Assembly: GCF_014203045.1 (NCBI RefSeq)
Contig: NZ_JACHIF010000003.1
Location: 310,001 to 374,000, forward strand
DNA length: 64,000 nt
DNA from: Prosthecobacter dejongeii
GTDB lineage: Bacteria; Verrucomicrobiota; Verrucomicrobiia; Verrucomicrobiales; Verrucomicrobiaceae
Direction of reading: 5' to 3'
Within the stretch, counting starts at the first letter, position 1. Every line of letters starts with the position of its first letter. This document shows, one piece after another, positions 31,879-40,446 of the stretch. Both the position numbers and the translations under genes were made by a program. The notes below the pieces were generated by a model. The model worked only from the letters and a program-made list of their open reading frames with translations. It did no database searches and was not told the DNA's origin.

Positions 31879-33627
31879 ATGCCGGATGAGCCTTCAGTCG
31901 AGGGGGGCTCCGTTTCGCTTACGCCCTCGGTCATGGGGCAACTCCTGGCCGCCGCAGACAGTGAGGTGATCCGTTCTCTGCGCCAGTGGCAACCTCCCGA
32001 GGTGGATGAATTGCGAAAAGCCCTGCCAGACTATGAAATCAGTCACTTGTTAGGTCGGGGTGGCATGGGCGCGGTTTATCGAGGCTGCCAACCGCACCTG
32101 CAAAGAACCGTGGCGATCAAGGTCCTACCCGCTCAACTGGAGCAGGATGACCTGCAATACACCGCACGCTTTCGCCAAGAGGCCCAGGTGATGGCCAGCC
32201 TGAATCATCCCCACATCGTCAATGTTTATGAATCGGGCGAAACTGCCGATGGACTGCTTTATTTCGTGATGGAGTACCTAGATGGTGTGGATGTAGCGCG
32301 CCTCATCGCTCAGGAGGGCAAACTTGATTTCGCCACAGCTCTCAACATCACTCTTGCGGTGTGTGAGGCTTTAAGTGCCGCTCATGCATACGGTGTCATT
32401 CATCGTGATATCAAGCCCTCAAACATCATGATGGATCACGCAGGCCGAGTGAAGGTGCTGGACTTCGGCTTGGCCAAGCTCATCACAGAAAACGCCCATC
32501 ATTTTTCCGGTGTCTTGTTAGGCCTGGGCACGCCTGGTTATGCAGCTCCTGAAATGCATAACCGAGACATCCAGGTAGATCAGCGTGCAGACATTTATGG
32601 CCTTGGGGCCACGCTTTACCAGATGCTAACGGGCCGTGTTCCTCAGGGCGTGCTTAGCTTGCCCGCCGCTACAGATCATGGACTAGAGGCGCGGTGCTGG
32701 CCGGTGATCGCCAAGGCGCTGCAGGCAGATCCGCAGTTAAGGTATCCAACGGCCTCTTTACTGGCAGAAGATGTCAAAGCCCTCTTGAAAAAACCTTCGC
32801 GTCAACCTCTGGGGAAGGGGCTCTTTCTCGCCCTCCTACTCGCACTTTTTCTTGGGGGTTATTTTTTGAAACGCACGTCAGATTCCGCACCGTCAGCGGG
32901 GGACTCCGTGATTTCTACGCGACCACCCATGGTATCAGAGACGGATGCGGCTGTGGGGCCCCTATTGGAACCGGGCACGCCCAAAGTCAGTCCGGATGGA
33001 TGGCACTCGCTGCTGCTGGAGAAACCTGAGCTGGTGAGCTTGTTTAAGATCAGCCATATCGGCGAAGGTTGGTATGATATCGGCAGTGGTTTTGCCCCAC
33101 TGGTCAAGGAAGAGCATGCCGCTTTGCGTCTCAAGGCGCGAATCATGCACCCTTTGGCAGGTCGCATCATTCTTTTTTCACGCTGGAATGAAGATCATCC
33201 CCACAAGCTTACTTTGTACCCTCATCCCTCGGGAAAGAAATTGCCCCAGCAGTATCGGAACGAACCCACCACGGCACTTCTGGACCGAGCCTGGTATGGT
33301 TATCAGGTGAATTGTGCGACTCGGTTCGGGTCAGATCTTTTGTTCGAAGGGTGGGTTAACACCACCCAGCGCATCAATGGCAAGATTTCACCGAAAGGTT
33401 TTATGCCTAGCGCCATGATCACTTTGGGCCCCAGTGGCAAAATGGAATACGAAATCGAGCTTCAGAGTTTCAGTGATCAGTTGCGTGTTCTCATCGATGG
33501 AAAGCTGATCCAGGCCGTCTCAGGGGTGACCTTACCGCACGGTTGGCTGGCGATAAACACCCAAGGGGGGAATGAGATTAAGTATTTGGAATGGCGCCCC
33601 TTGACGCCGCAGGGGCAGCCTCGATAA
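31879..33627 (+). CDS. Membrane Ser/Thr protein kinase with C-terminal sensor-like domain
   Basis: A 582-residue Hanks-type kinase. The glycine loop is LLGRGGMGAVYRG (about residue 58), catalytic loop HRDIKPSNIM, DFGLAK and GTPGYAAPEM. A single transmembrane helix at about 314-331 (GLFLALLLALFLGGYFL) leads to an extracytoplasmic domain of about 200 residues with beta-rich laminin-G or DUF1080-like character (GWLAINTQGGNEIKYLEW). A sigma-factor gene begins 60 bp downstream on the same strand, so kinase and sigma factor likely act together. Confidence 0.9.
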   Translation: MPDEPSVEGGSVSLTPSVMGQLLAAADSEVIRSLRQWQPPEVDELRKALPDYEISHLLGRGGMGAVYRGCQPHLQRTVAIKVLPAQLEQDDLQYTARFRQEAQVMASLNHPHIVNVYESGETADGLLYFVMEYLDGVDVARLIAQEGKLDFATALNITLAVCEALSAAHAYGVIHRDIKPSNIMMDHAGRVKVLDFGLAKLITENAHHFSGVLLGLGTPGYAAPEMHNRDIQVDQRADIYGLGATLYQMLTGRVPQGVLSLPAATDHGLEARCWPVIAKALQADPQLRYPTASLLAEDVKALLKKPSRQPLGKGLFLALLLALFLGGYFLKRTSDSAPSAGDSVISTRPPMVSETDAAVGPLLEPGTPKVSPDGWHSLLLEKPELVSLFKISHIGEGWYDIGSGFAPLVKEEHAALRLKARIMHPLAGRIILFSRWNEDHPHKLTLYPHPSGKKLPQQYRNEPTTALLDRAWYGYQVNCATRFGSDLLFEGWVNTTQRINGKISPKGFMPSAMITLGPSGKMEYEIELQSFSDQLRVLIDGKLIQAVSGVTLPHGWLAINTQGGNEIKYLEWRPLTPQGQPR

Positions 33628-33686
33628 ACGACTCCAGAAACGCATTGCCAGAGAGCCGCCTCTTGTTTTATCGAATCCACCTGTTC

Positions 33687-34427
33687 ATGCCGCTCGCTTC
33701 ACTCACTGATGGCCGATTTCCAACAACTTCTTGGACCTTGTTGGATCAACTGCGTGATGATGACATTCAGATCAGTCATCGGGCGTTGAATCTTTTATAC
33801 TGTCAGTATCAGTCGCCGTTGTATTGCCTTATCCGGAAAAAGGGCCTCAGTCATCACGATGCAGAGGATACCCTTCAGGATTTTTTCGCCAAGCTCCTGA
33901 GGCTGGAATCTTTGAAAGAGACCCACCAGGATAAGGGCCGCCTACGGACCTTTTTGGCCACCTCGCTCTCACGATTTTTGATCAATCGCCATCACAAAGT
34001 GAAGCGTCAAGAGTCCCTGGAGGTATCCATCCATCTCGATCCCCATCTAGAAAGGCATTACGAAAAGTATGCCAGCCACGCGAGCGAAACACCGGAGATG
34101 ATCTTTGACCGAGAGTGGCTTAATCGCTTGCTGCAGGCGGTGCTGTCCCGGCTGGAGGAGCGTTATGAAATGAACGGCCGTAAGGCTCTTTTTCAGACAC
34201 TTCGTCCAGTGCTACTGTCAGGCGGTAGCCTGCGCCATCATGATACCCAGAGCCTTGCAAACTTTCTCGGAATGACGGAACCTGCACTCCGAAATGCCTT
34301 ACTCAGAATGCTAAAGTCCTACCGATCTGTGCTGGAAGATGAAGTGCGGCAGACGGTGAATACGGACGAAGAAATGAAGGAGGAGATCAAACACCTGCTC
34401 CGCTCGCTCCCGTCTTCGAAAGATTAA
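33687..34427 (+). CDS. ECF-type RNA polymerase sigma factor
   Basis: A 246-residue sigma-70-like factor. Region 2 is seen as LLYCQYQSPLYCLIRKKGLS followed by HHDAEDTLQDFFAKLL, and a region-4-like helix pair is in SLANFLGMTEPALRNALLRM. Region lengths match the planctomycete/verrucomicrobial ECF groups linked to kinases. ATG 33687 gives MPLASLTDGRFPTTSW, the typical start of this group. It follows the kinase at 31879-33627. Confidence 0.87.
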   Translation: MPLASLTDGRFPTTSWTLLDQLRDDDIQISHRALNLLYCQYQSPLYCLIRKKGLSHHDAEDTLQDFFAKLLRLESLKETHQDKGRLRTFLATSLSRFLINRHHKVKRQESLEVSIHLDPHLERHYEKYASHASETPEMIFDREWLNRLLQAVLSRLEERYEMNGRKALFQTLRPVLLSGGSLRHHDTQSLANFLGMTEPALRNALLRMLKSYRSVLEDEVRQTVNTDEEMKEEIKHLLRSLPSSKD

Positions 34428-34525
34428 CTTCTTCCGTGGCCCGAAGCCGCTCCACGGTTTCCGTTGCTAACGTGCTTTCATGATCGCACTTTTGGTTATT
34501 CTTCCTCCAGCAACAGGCGCGGCCC

Positions 34526-36409
34526 TCACGCGGCGGCGGGTAGGGCTTCCTCGTCTTTGAAGTCCAGTTCCTTCTCCACACGCAGGTTATCCACGATGTA
34601 CATCTGGCGATCTGGGGTGTTTTTCCCCATGTAGAAGGTGAGCAGTTCTTTGATGCTTTTGTGCTCAGGCATCATAACGGGTTCCAGACGGATCTGGGGG
34701 CCAATGAAGTGCTTGAACTCGTGCGAGGAAATTTCACCGAGACCTTTGAATCGGGTGATTTCCGCTGCCTTGCCGCATTTGTGGATGGCGCGCTGGCGTT
34801 CTTCGTCGCTGTAGCAGTAGAAGGTCTCCTTTTTGTTACGCACGCGGAAGAGGGGGGTCTGGAGGATGAAGAGGTGACCGGCGCGGACGATCTCTGGGAA
34901 GAACTGGAGGAAGAAGGTGATCATCAGTAGGCGGATGTGCATGCCGTCCACATCCGCATCGGTCGCTAGGACGATCTTGTTGTAGCGCAGGTCTTCGATG
35001 TTTTCGTCAATCTGGAGGGCATTCGCCAGGAGGTAGAACTCCTCGTTCTCATAGACGATCTTGCGGCTGAGGCCGAAGCAGTTCAGCGGTTTTCCACGCA
35101 GGGAGAAGACGCCCTGCGTATTCACGTCGCGGCTGCTGGTGATGGAGCCGGAGGCGCTGTCACCCTCAGTAATAAACAGGGTGCTTTCCTCCCGCAGCTT
35201 GTCTTTGGAGTCGAGGTGGATGCGGCAGTCGCGCAGCTTTTTGTTATGAATTTTAGCCTTCTTGGCGCTGTCGCGGGCGGCTTTTTGGATGCCGGAGATT
35301 TCTTTGCGCTCCTTCTCATTGGAGAGGATTTTTTCTTGCAGGGCCTTGGCGATGTCAGGCTTTTTATGCAGGTAGTTGTCCAGTTCCTTCACCACGGTGT
35401 TGATGACGTGGCTGCGCAGGTTCCGGCCATTGGGCTCCATGTGGGTGGAGCCGAGCTTCGTCTTGGTCTGGCTTTCGAAGATGGGCTCCTGGACCTTCAC
35501 AGAGACGGCGGCGATGATGCCGGTGCGCACGTCACTGGGCTCGAACTGCTTTTTATAAAACTCGCGGCATTCCTGGACGATGGCTTCGCGGAAGGCGGCC
35601 ATGTGGGTGCCACCCTGGGTGGTGTGCTGACCATTGACGAAGGTGTAAAATTCTTCGCCGTAGCCGGTGCCGTGCGTGAAGGCCACTTCCACATCGGTGC
35701 CTTCCAGGTGGATGACGGGGTACTGGGGCCCTTCGGTCAGTTTCGCGGCGATGAGGTCGCGCAGGCCTTCCTTGGACTTAAAGCTTTCGCCATTGAGTTT
35801 CAGCGTCAGCCCGGGATTCAGCCAGGAATAAAAGCGCAGCATTTCGCGGACGTACTCCAGCTTGAAATGCACGTGCGCGGTGAAGTTTTCCGGATCGGGC
35901 CGGAAGATGATGCGCGTGCCATCGGCCTCTTCCGTGGCCTGGGGTGTTTTCATGTCCTTGCGGACGAGGCCCTGGCTGAATTCCATGGCACGGGTCTGCC
36001 CCGCACGATAGGCTTGGATTTTAAAATGGGTGCTCAGGGCATTGACAGCTTTGATACCGACGCCGTTGAGGCCGACGGAGCGTTTGAAGACTTCGCTATC
36101 GTACTTAGCCCCGGTATTGATCTGGGCGCAGCACTCCATGAGCTTCCCCAGGGGAATGCCGCGTCCGTAGTCGCGGATGGTGACTTGGTGATCTTCGGTG
36201 ATCTCCACTTCGATGAGTTTGCCGTAGCCCATGACGTGCTCGTCAATGCAGTTATCCACCACTTCTTTGAGCAGGACGTAGATGCCGTCTTCAGGCTGGG
36301 AGCCATCGCCCAGCTTGCCAATGTACATGCCGGGACGCAGGCGAATGTGCTCGCGCCAGTCGAGCGATTTGATGCTGTCTTCAGTGTAGTTGTGGGCAGG
36401 AGAGGACAT
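34526..36409 (-). CDS. Type IIA DNA topoisomerase subunit B (GyrB/ParE)
   Basis: A 627-residue ATPase subunit. The GHKL ATP site is [15 protein letters not shown] and [22 protein letters not shown] is the ATP-lid lysine region, and the TOPRIM motifs are TEGDSASGS and [12 protein letters not shown]. At 627 residues it lacks the insert of proteobacterial GyrB and resembles ParE. The A subunit is not in the window, so gyrase and topoisomerase IV cannot be separated here. Subcellular site: nucleoid. Confidence 0.9.
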   Translation of the reverse strand: MSSPAHNYTEDSIKSLDWREHIRLRPGMYIGKLGDGSQPEDGIYVLLKEVVDNCIDEHVMGYGKLIEVEITEDHQVTIRDYGRGIPLGKLMECCAQINTGAKYDSEVFKRSVGLNGVGIKAVNALSTHFKIQAYRAGQTRAMEFSQGLVRKDMKTPQATEEADGTRIIFRPDPENFTAHVHFKLEYVREMLRFYSWLNPGLTLKLNGESFKSKEGLRDLIAAKLTEGPQYPVIHLEGTDVEVAFTHGTGYGEEFYTFVNGQHTTQGGTHMAAFREAIVQECREFYKKQFEPSDVRTGIIAAVSVKVQEPIFESQTKTKLGSTHMEPNGRNLRSHVINTVVKELDNYLHKKPDIAKALQEKILSNEKERKEISGIQKAARDSAKKAKIHNKKLRDCRIHLDSKDKLREESTLFITEGDSASGSITSSRDVNTQGVFSLRGKPLNCFGLSRKIVYENEEFYLLANALQIDENIEDLRYNKIVLATDADVDGMHIRLLMITFFLQFFPEIVRAGHLFILQTPLFRVRNKKETFYCYSDEERQRAIHKCGKAAEITRFKGLGEISSHEFKHFIGPQIRLEPVMMPEHKSIKELLTFYMGKNTPDRQMYIVDNLRVEKELDFKDEEALPAAA

Positions 36410-36637
36410 GGAAGAGAGGGCGAAGGGACCAAAAAAACGAAACGCTGCCGGAAAGCCAGTGCGGGCGTCGCTCCTTTGGTAAGGCGGATTGGCGGGGCGT
36501 CAAGGCGGGGCGCGTGCCAGGGCGGTCTGAGGTGGTATTACCGAGGCTTTAAAAAAAACCTCATTTCGCACGCTGCGTAGGGCACGCGGAAGGCCTTCGT
36601 GCAGGATGCGGCACCTCACGGGAAAGCGGATATTCAA

Positions 36638-36706
36638 AAAAACTTTACTTTTTTCTGGAATATTTATGGTTTTTATATAAATTTACATAACAGTTACAAA
36701 TTCCAT
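36638..36706 (+). promoter_or_regulatory. AT-rich leader of the sensor-kinase operon
   Basis: The 65 or so bases before ATG 36707 are markedly AT rich (ACTTTACTTTTTTCTGG, TTTATATAAATTTACATAAC) in a GC-rich genome. TATATAA at about 36673-36679 could be a -10 box. No clear ribosome-binding site is present. Confidence 0.4.
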
Positions 36707-37474
36707 ATGTCCTTCTCCTTTTCGTTTTTCTCTCAGCGTCACCAGGCCGCGCCGCGCCCTGAGGTGGTGGGAGAGGCTGTGGAGAAACAGGACGTGCCGA
36801 TGAATGCCCCCGTAAATTGGGGCGCAACCGAGCAACCGCTGATTGCGGCAGCACCGGAGGAGATGCCCGCCGCACCTACCACGGGACTGGCCGCGCTGGC
36901 CGTGCAGCAGTGCAGTGGCCTGCTGGCACCCCCACCCCGCCGTATGCCTAGCTACATGACGCCTGGCCCAGCCATCGCGGCCAGTCTGGCGCTGGCTGCC
37001 CACACACCAGCCCCCCGGTCTGTTCCGGTGGAGGCCCCCCCGGCGCAGACGGCCCCGGCGGCGAATCACTTCAGCGCGGTCCAGAGTCTGCAAAGCCGCG
37101 ACCTGGCGCAGATGCGGGTGGAACTGGATGCAGAGCTGAAGCAGATGCGGCAGGACCTCTTCGGCGCAGCCATGGGCGTCAGCACGCTGAAGGATCGGCT
37201 GGATGGTCTAGAATCATCCCTAGACAAAAAACCTTCAGCTCCCGAGCCAATCTCGGCTGGCGATATGGAAATTTTAGTCCAAAATTGGCTGGAGACACAT
37301 CTTAATGCCCGGGTGGAGCAGGCCGTGAAAGCCAGCCTGGACCAGGCGGTGCAGCAAACCGTCAGCCAGCTCAGCAGTCACACTTTCTTCCGCCTCACGG
37401 CTCCCCTGCCGGGCTTCGATGCCGAAACTTTCCTTTCCCAGCCTCCGCAGATCCTCTCCGCCACCTTGACATGA
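36707..37474 (+). CDS. Pro/Ala-rich coiled-coil protein of unknown function
   Basis: A 255-residue protein I do not recognise. Residues about 15-130 are low complexity, rich in Ala and Pro (PAPRSVPVEAPPAQTAPAA). Residues about 135-180 form a predicted coiled coil (DLAQMRVELDAELKQMRQDL). The rest is amphipathic, ending in PLPGFDAETFLSQPPQIL. No signal peptide. The stop overlaps the start of the hybrid sensor kinase by four bases (ATGA), so the two proteins are translationally coupled and probably act together. Confidence 0.75.
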   Translation: MSFSFSFFSQRHQAAPRPEVVGEAVEKQDVPMNAPVNWGATEQPLIAAAPEEMPAAPTTGLAALAVQQCSGLLAPPPRRMPSYMTPGPAIAASLALAAHTPAPRSVPVEAPPAQTAPAANHFSAVQSLQSRDLAQMRVELDAELKQMRQDLFGAAMGVSTLKDRLDGLESSLDKKPSAPEPISAGDMEILVQNWLETHLNARVEQAVKASLDQAVQQTVSQLSSHTFFRLTAPLPGFDAETFLSQPPQILSATLT

Positions 37475-39450
37475 ACTCACTCCGACTCCGATTTCTACTC
37501 CCGCTAGTGCTCTTCGGCTTCTTACCGGCCATCGGCGCGGCACGTCTCATGGGCCACTCGCTGGAGTGGTTCTTTGGCATGGAAGGAGTGCTGCTGGGTG
37601 GGGGCGTTCTCCTGGCCGCCTATCTTTTGAGTGGCTGGGTGCTGAAACCCATCGTCGCTGTGATGAATGCCACCTCCTCCGTGCTGCGCGGGGTGCCCCC
37701 GACAAAGGAAGTGGCGCAGTGGCTGCCAGCAGATTTTTGGAAACTGCGCTGTGACATCAACATGCTGTTTGCCAAACACCGCCAGTCCCTGAACGCGGCG
37801 GAAACCCACGCCTGCCAGAGCGCCCAGCGCCTGCTGAATGCGGAGCGCCTGCTGAGGGAGGCCTTCACCGCGCTGCAAGGCATCTTTGCCGCGAGCGATG
37901 AGGGCGTGGCCGTGGTGGATGCCCAGGGGACGATCATCGCCTCTAACCAAAAGTTGGATGAATTTCTAGGCAGGCCTTTGGAAGAAGCCGGTAGCCGGGA
38001 TGTGAATGCTCTGCTCAAAGCCATGGCGGGCCGTTTTGCGGAAGAGGAGAAGATGACCCAGTGGCTGAACCAGGGACTCCAGGACCCCGCGTTTCAAGAT
38101 CAGGTAGAGGCCGACCTAGCGGGCAAAGACGGGCGCAACTTCAGCGTCCGCACGGCTCCCATGACGACCGATACGGGGGAGGTCATTGGCCGCCTGTGGA
38201 TGGTGCGAGATTGCAGCCAGATGCGCGGCCTGCAGCGGCAATTGCGCGAATCCCAAAAGCTGGGCACCCTGGGCCAACTGGCAGGCGGCATCGCCCATGA
38301 CTTTAACAACATGCTCACCGCCATCCGTGGCAACCTGACGCTGGCTGAGCTGCAACCTGCCTCCAACCAAACGGAGGTGCGGGCCAAGCTGCAATGTGCC
38401 AATCAGGCCACCCAGCGTGCGGCAGATCTGGTGAAAAGCCTCCTGGGCTACTCCCGCCGCAGTGCAGGCCAGAGCCTGCGCAAGGTGACGAACGTGAAGA
38501 AGCTGCTGGCCGAGGTGCAAACCCTGCTGAAGCACAGTGTGGACCCTCGGGTGGAGATCCGTGTGCGAGCTGGCATGGACGCCTCCTTTGTCGTGTCAGA
38601 TGCGACCCAGCTAGAGCAGGTCATCCTGAACCTCTGTCTCAATGCCCGCGATGCGCTGCCAGAGGACCGTGGCATCATCGAGATCGGCATTGAAAATGTG
38701 ACGCATCGTAATCCAGCAGGGGATCAAGCCCCGGCAGACTTTGCCATGATCGTGGTGCGGGACAATGGCCACGGCATCCCGGAAGAAGCGCGGGGAAGGG
38801 TGTTTGAGCCTTTTTACACCACCAAGTCAGATGGCAAGGGCACCGGCCTAGGCCTCAGCATGGCGCAGGACATCGTGCGTGAGCACGGCGGCTGGATCGA
38901 GTTTGACAGCATCGTCGGTCAGGGCACGGAGTTCCGCATCTTCCTGCCGCGCACGGCAGACCCTGAAAATGTGGAGGAAGAACCCCTGGTGGAAGCCCAG
39001 GTCAGCAACAGCCTGGCAGGCCAGCGCGGTAACATCCTGGTGGTGGATGATGAGGCACCCGTGCGCTCCATCGCAGTCAATATGCTGACCTTCCTGGGCT
39101 ACCGCGTGCTGGAGGCCAGCGATGGCCAGCAGGCGCTGGACATCCTCTTCCGCAGCGGTGAGCGCGTGGACGTGATGCTGCTGGACATCTACATGCCGAA
39201 GCTGAGCGGACGAGATACTTTCAAACAACTGCGTGCTGCGGGCCATGATGTGCCCGTGGTGGTGTGCAGCGGTTTTGTCATTGATCCGGATGAATTCGTG
39301 GCCTTGGGCGAGGGGCGCAACCCACCCGTGGACATCATGCTGAAACCTTACTCTCTCGACGGGTTGAGCAAATCCATGGCCAAGGCCATCAAGAACGCCC
39401 CTTCGCCGGAGCAGTTCGCCCGAGAGCTGAATCCGGTGATGTCGGCGTAA
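37471..39450 (+). CDS. Hybrid sensor histidine kinase with receiver domain
   Basis: A 659-residue membrane sensor. Two transmembrane helices (about 7-24 and 36-56) flank a very short outer loop. A linker, a PAS domain (about 140-250; DEGVAVVDAQGTIIASNQKL) and HisKA with GGIAHDFNNMLTAI (H about 276) follow. The HATPase has LNLCLNARDAL, RDNGHGIP and GTGLGLSMAQDIVREHGG. The C-terminal receiver (about 520-640) carries VVDDEAPVR, the phospho-Asp in VMLLDIYMP and MLKPYSL. No separate DNA-binding regulator adjoins it. A terminator follows. Confidence 0.93.
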   Translation: MNSLRLRFLLPLVLFGFLPAIGAARLMGHSLEWFFGMEGVLLGGGVLLAAYLLSGWVLKPIVAVMNATSSVLRGVPPTKEVAQWLPADFWKLRCDINMLFAKHRQSLNAAETHACQSAQRLLNAERLLREAFTALQGIFAASDEGVAVVDAQGTIIASNQKLDEFLGRPLEEAGSRDVNALLKAMAGRFAEEEKMTQWLNQGLQDPAFQDQVEADLAGKDGRNFSVRTAPMTTDTGEVIGRLWMVRDCSQMRGLQRQLRESQKLGTLGQLAGGIAHDFNNMLTAIRGNLTLAELQPASNQTEVRAKLQCANQATQRAADLVKSLLGYSRRSAGQSLRKVTNVKKLLAEVQTLLKHSVDPRVEIRVRAGMDASFVVSDATQLEQVILNLCLNARDALPEDRGIIEIGIENVTHRNPAGDQAPADFAMIVVRDNGHGIPEEARGRVFEPFYTTKSDGKGTGLGLSMAQDIVREHGGWIEFDSIVGQGTEFRIFLPRTADPENVEEEPLVEAQVSNSLAGQRGNILVVDDEAPVRSIAVNMLTFLGYRVLEASDGQQALDILFRSGERVDVMLLDIYMPKLSGRDTFKQLRAAGHDVPVVVCSGFVIDPDEFVALGEGRNPPVDIMLKPYSLDGLSKSMAKAIKNAPSPEQFARELNPVMSA

Positions 39451-39465
39451 GCCTCTCACCTCAAG

Positions 39466-39508
39466 ACGAAGGCATCCGGGGACTCCCTCCTCGGGTGCCT
39501 TTTTTTGT
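39466..39508 (+). terminator. Rho-independent terminator
   Basis: AAGGCATCCGGGGA pairs imperfectly with TCCTCGGGTGCCTT around CTCCC, followed by T7. It closes the sensor-kinase operon. Confidence 0.8.
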
Positions 39509-39696
39509 GGGTGTGGGGTGCGCGGCGTCCTGCCGCAGTCGCTTCATCCTGAAGGTGGGGCTGCATTGGCGGACATCGGATGGGCCTCAGTCCTACAGAG
39601 TGGGGACATGACGGGACTTGCTAAAGGAGCGGTTTCGCGGCAAAGAAAAAATCCCATCCCTACGAATGAAGATTGCCGCGCAATCGTCGGAGTGGG

Positions 39697-40446
39697 ATGA
39701 TTGCTGCCCCTCCTCGCATGTCTTTGCGCCCTGCCTCCACCGTTCGCGCTTCGTTCCCGGTCACAGCCTGGACGCAGGTGGTGATGGCCCGTGAGGGCGA
39801 TGATGCGGCCTCCAAGACCGCGCTGGAAGAGCTTTGCAAAGGCTACTGGCCAGCGATCTACACTTACCTGCGTGCCCTGGGGTGCGACCGCGAAGAGGCC
39901 CTGGATGAGACTCAGGAATTCATGACCCACTTCATTCAGGGCGGCGGCTTGCACAATGTCTCCCCGGAGCGTGGGCGGCTGCGCAGTTACCTGCGCCAGT
40001 CTTTGCGCAATCACCTCACCACCGTGCGCCGGGATGCAGCGCGGCAGAAGCGGGGCGGCGGGAAAACCTTTGTCTCCATGGATGATGTGGAGGTCTTTGA
40101 CGTGCCTAGCCAGCCGGATGCGGCGGATCAGTGGTTTGACCGCCGCTGGGCCTGGGCGGTGGTGAAGCGGTCCATGGATCGCCTAGAGGCCCGCTACCTG
40201 AAGCGGAACCGCACGGCGGTGTTTGAGACTTTGAAAGAGGGCCTCATCTGCCCCGAGTTGCTCAAACCCTACGCGGAACTGGGCCAGACGCTGCAGATGA
40301 CGGAGAACCAGGTGAAGCTGGAAGTCCACCGCGCGCGCCGCCGTTTTGCCGAAGAACTGCGCACAGAAGTGGCGGCTACCCTGGCCCCGGAATCTGATGC
40401 GGATGAAGAACTGCGCTACCTGATGAGTGTTCTGTGCTTTGAGTGA
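39697..40446 (+). CDS. ECF-type RNA polymerase sigma factor, second copy
   Basis: A 249-residue sigma factor. Region 2: LEELCKGYWPAIYTYLRALG and DREEALDETQEFMTHFI. Region 4-like part: LGQTLQMTENQVKLEVHRAR. ATG 39697 has GGAG five bases upstream; ATG 39718 (MSLRP) is also possible. The gene overlaps the start of the next kinase gene by 20 bp, so the two are tightly coupled. Distinct in sequence from the factor at 33687. Confidence 0.87.
   Translation: MIAAPPRMSLRPASTVRASFPVTAWTQVVMAREGDDAASKTALEELCKGYWPAIYTYLRALGCDREEALDETQEFMTHFIQGGGLHNVSPERGRLRSYLRQSLRNHLTTVRRDAARQKRGGGKTFVSMDDVEVFDVPSQPDAADQWFDRRWAWAVVKRSMDRLEARYLKRNRTAVFETLKEGLICPELLKPYAELGQTLQMTENQVKLEVHRARRRFAEELRTEVAATLAPESDADEELRYLMSVLCFE

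Noticed and set aside
35216..36580. A 454-codon plus-strand open frame
   Set aside because: Antisense to the topoisomerase B subunit, whose motifs are unmistakable.
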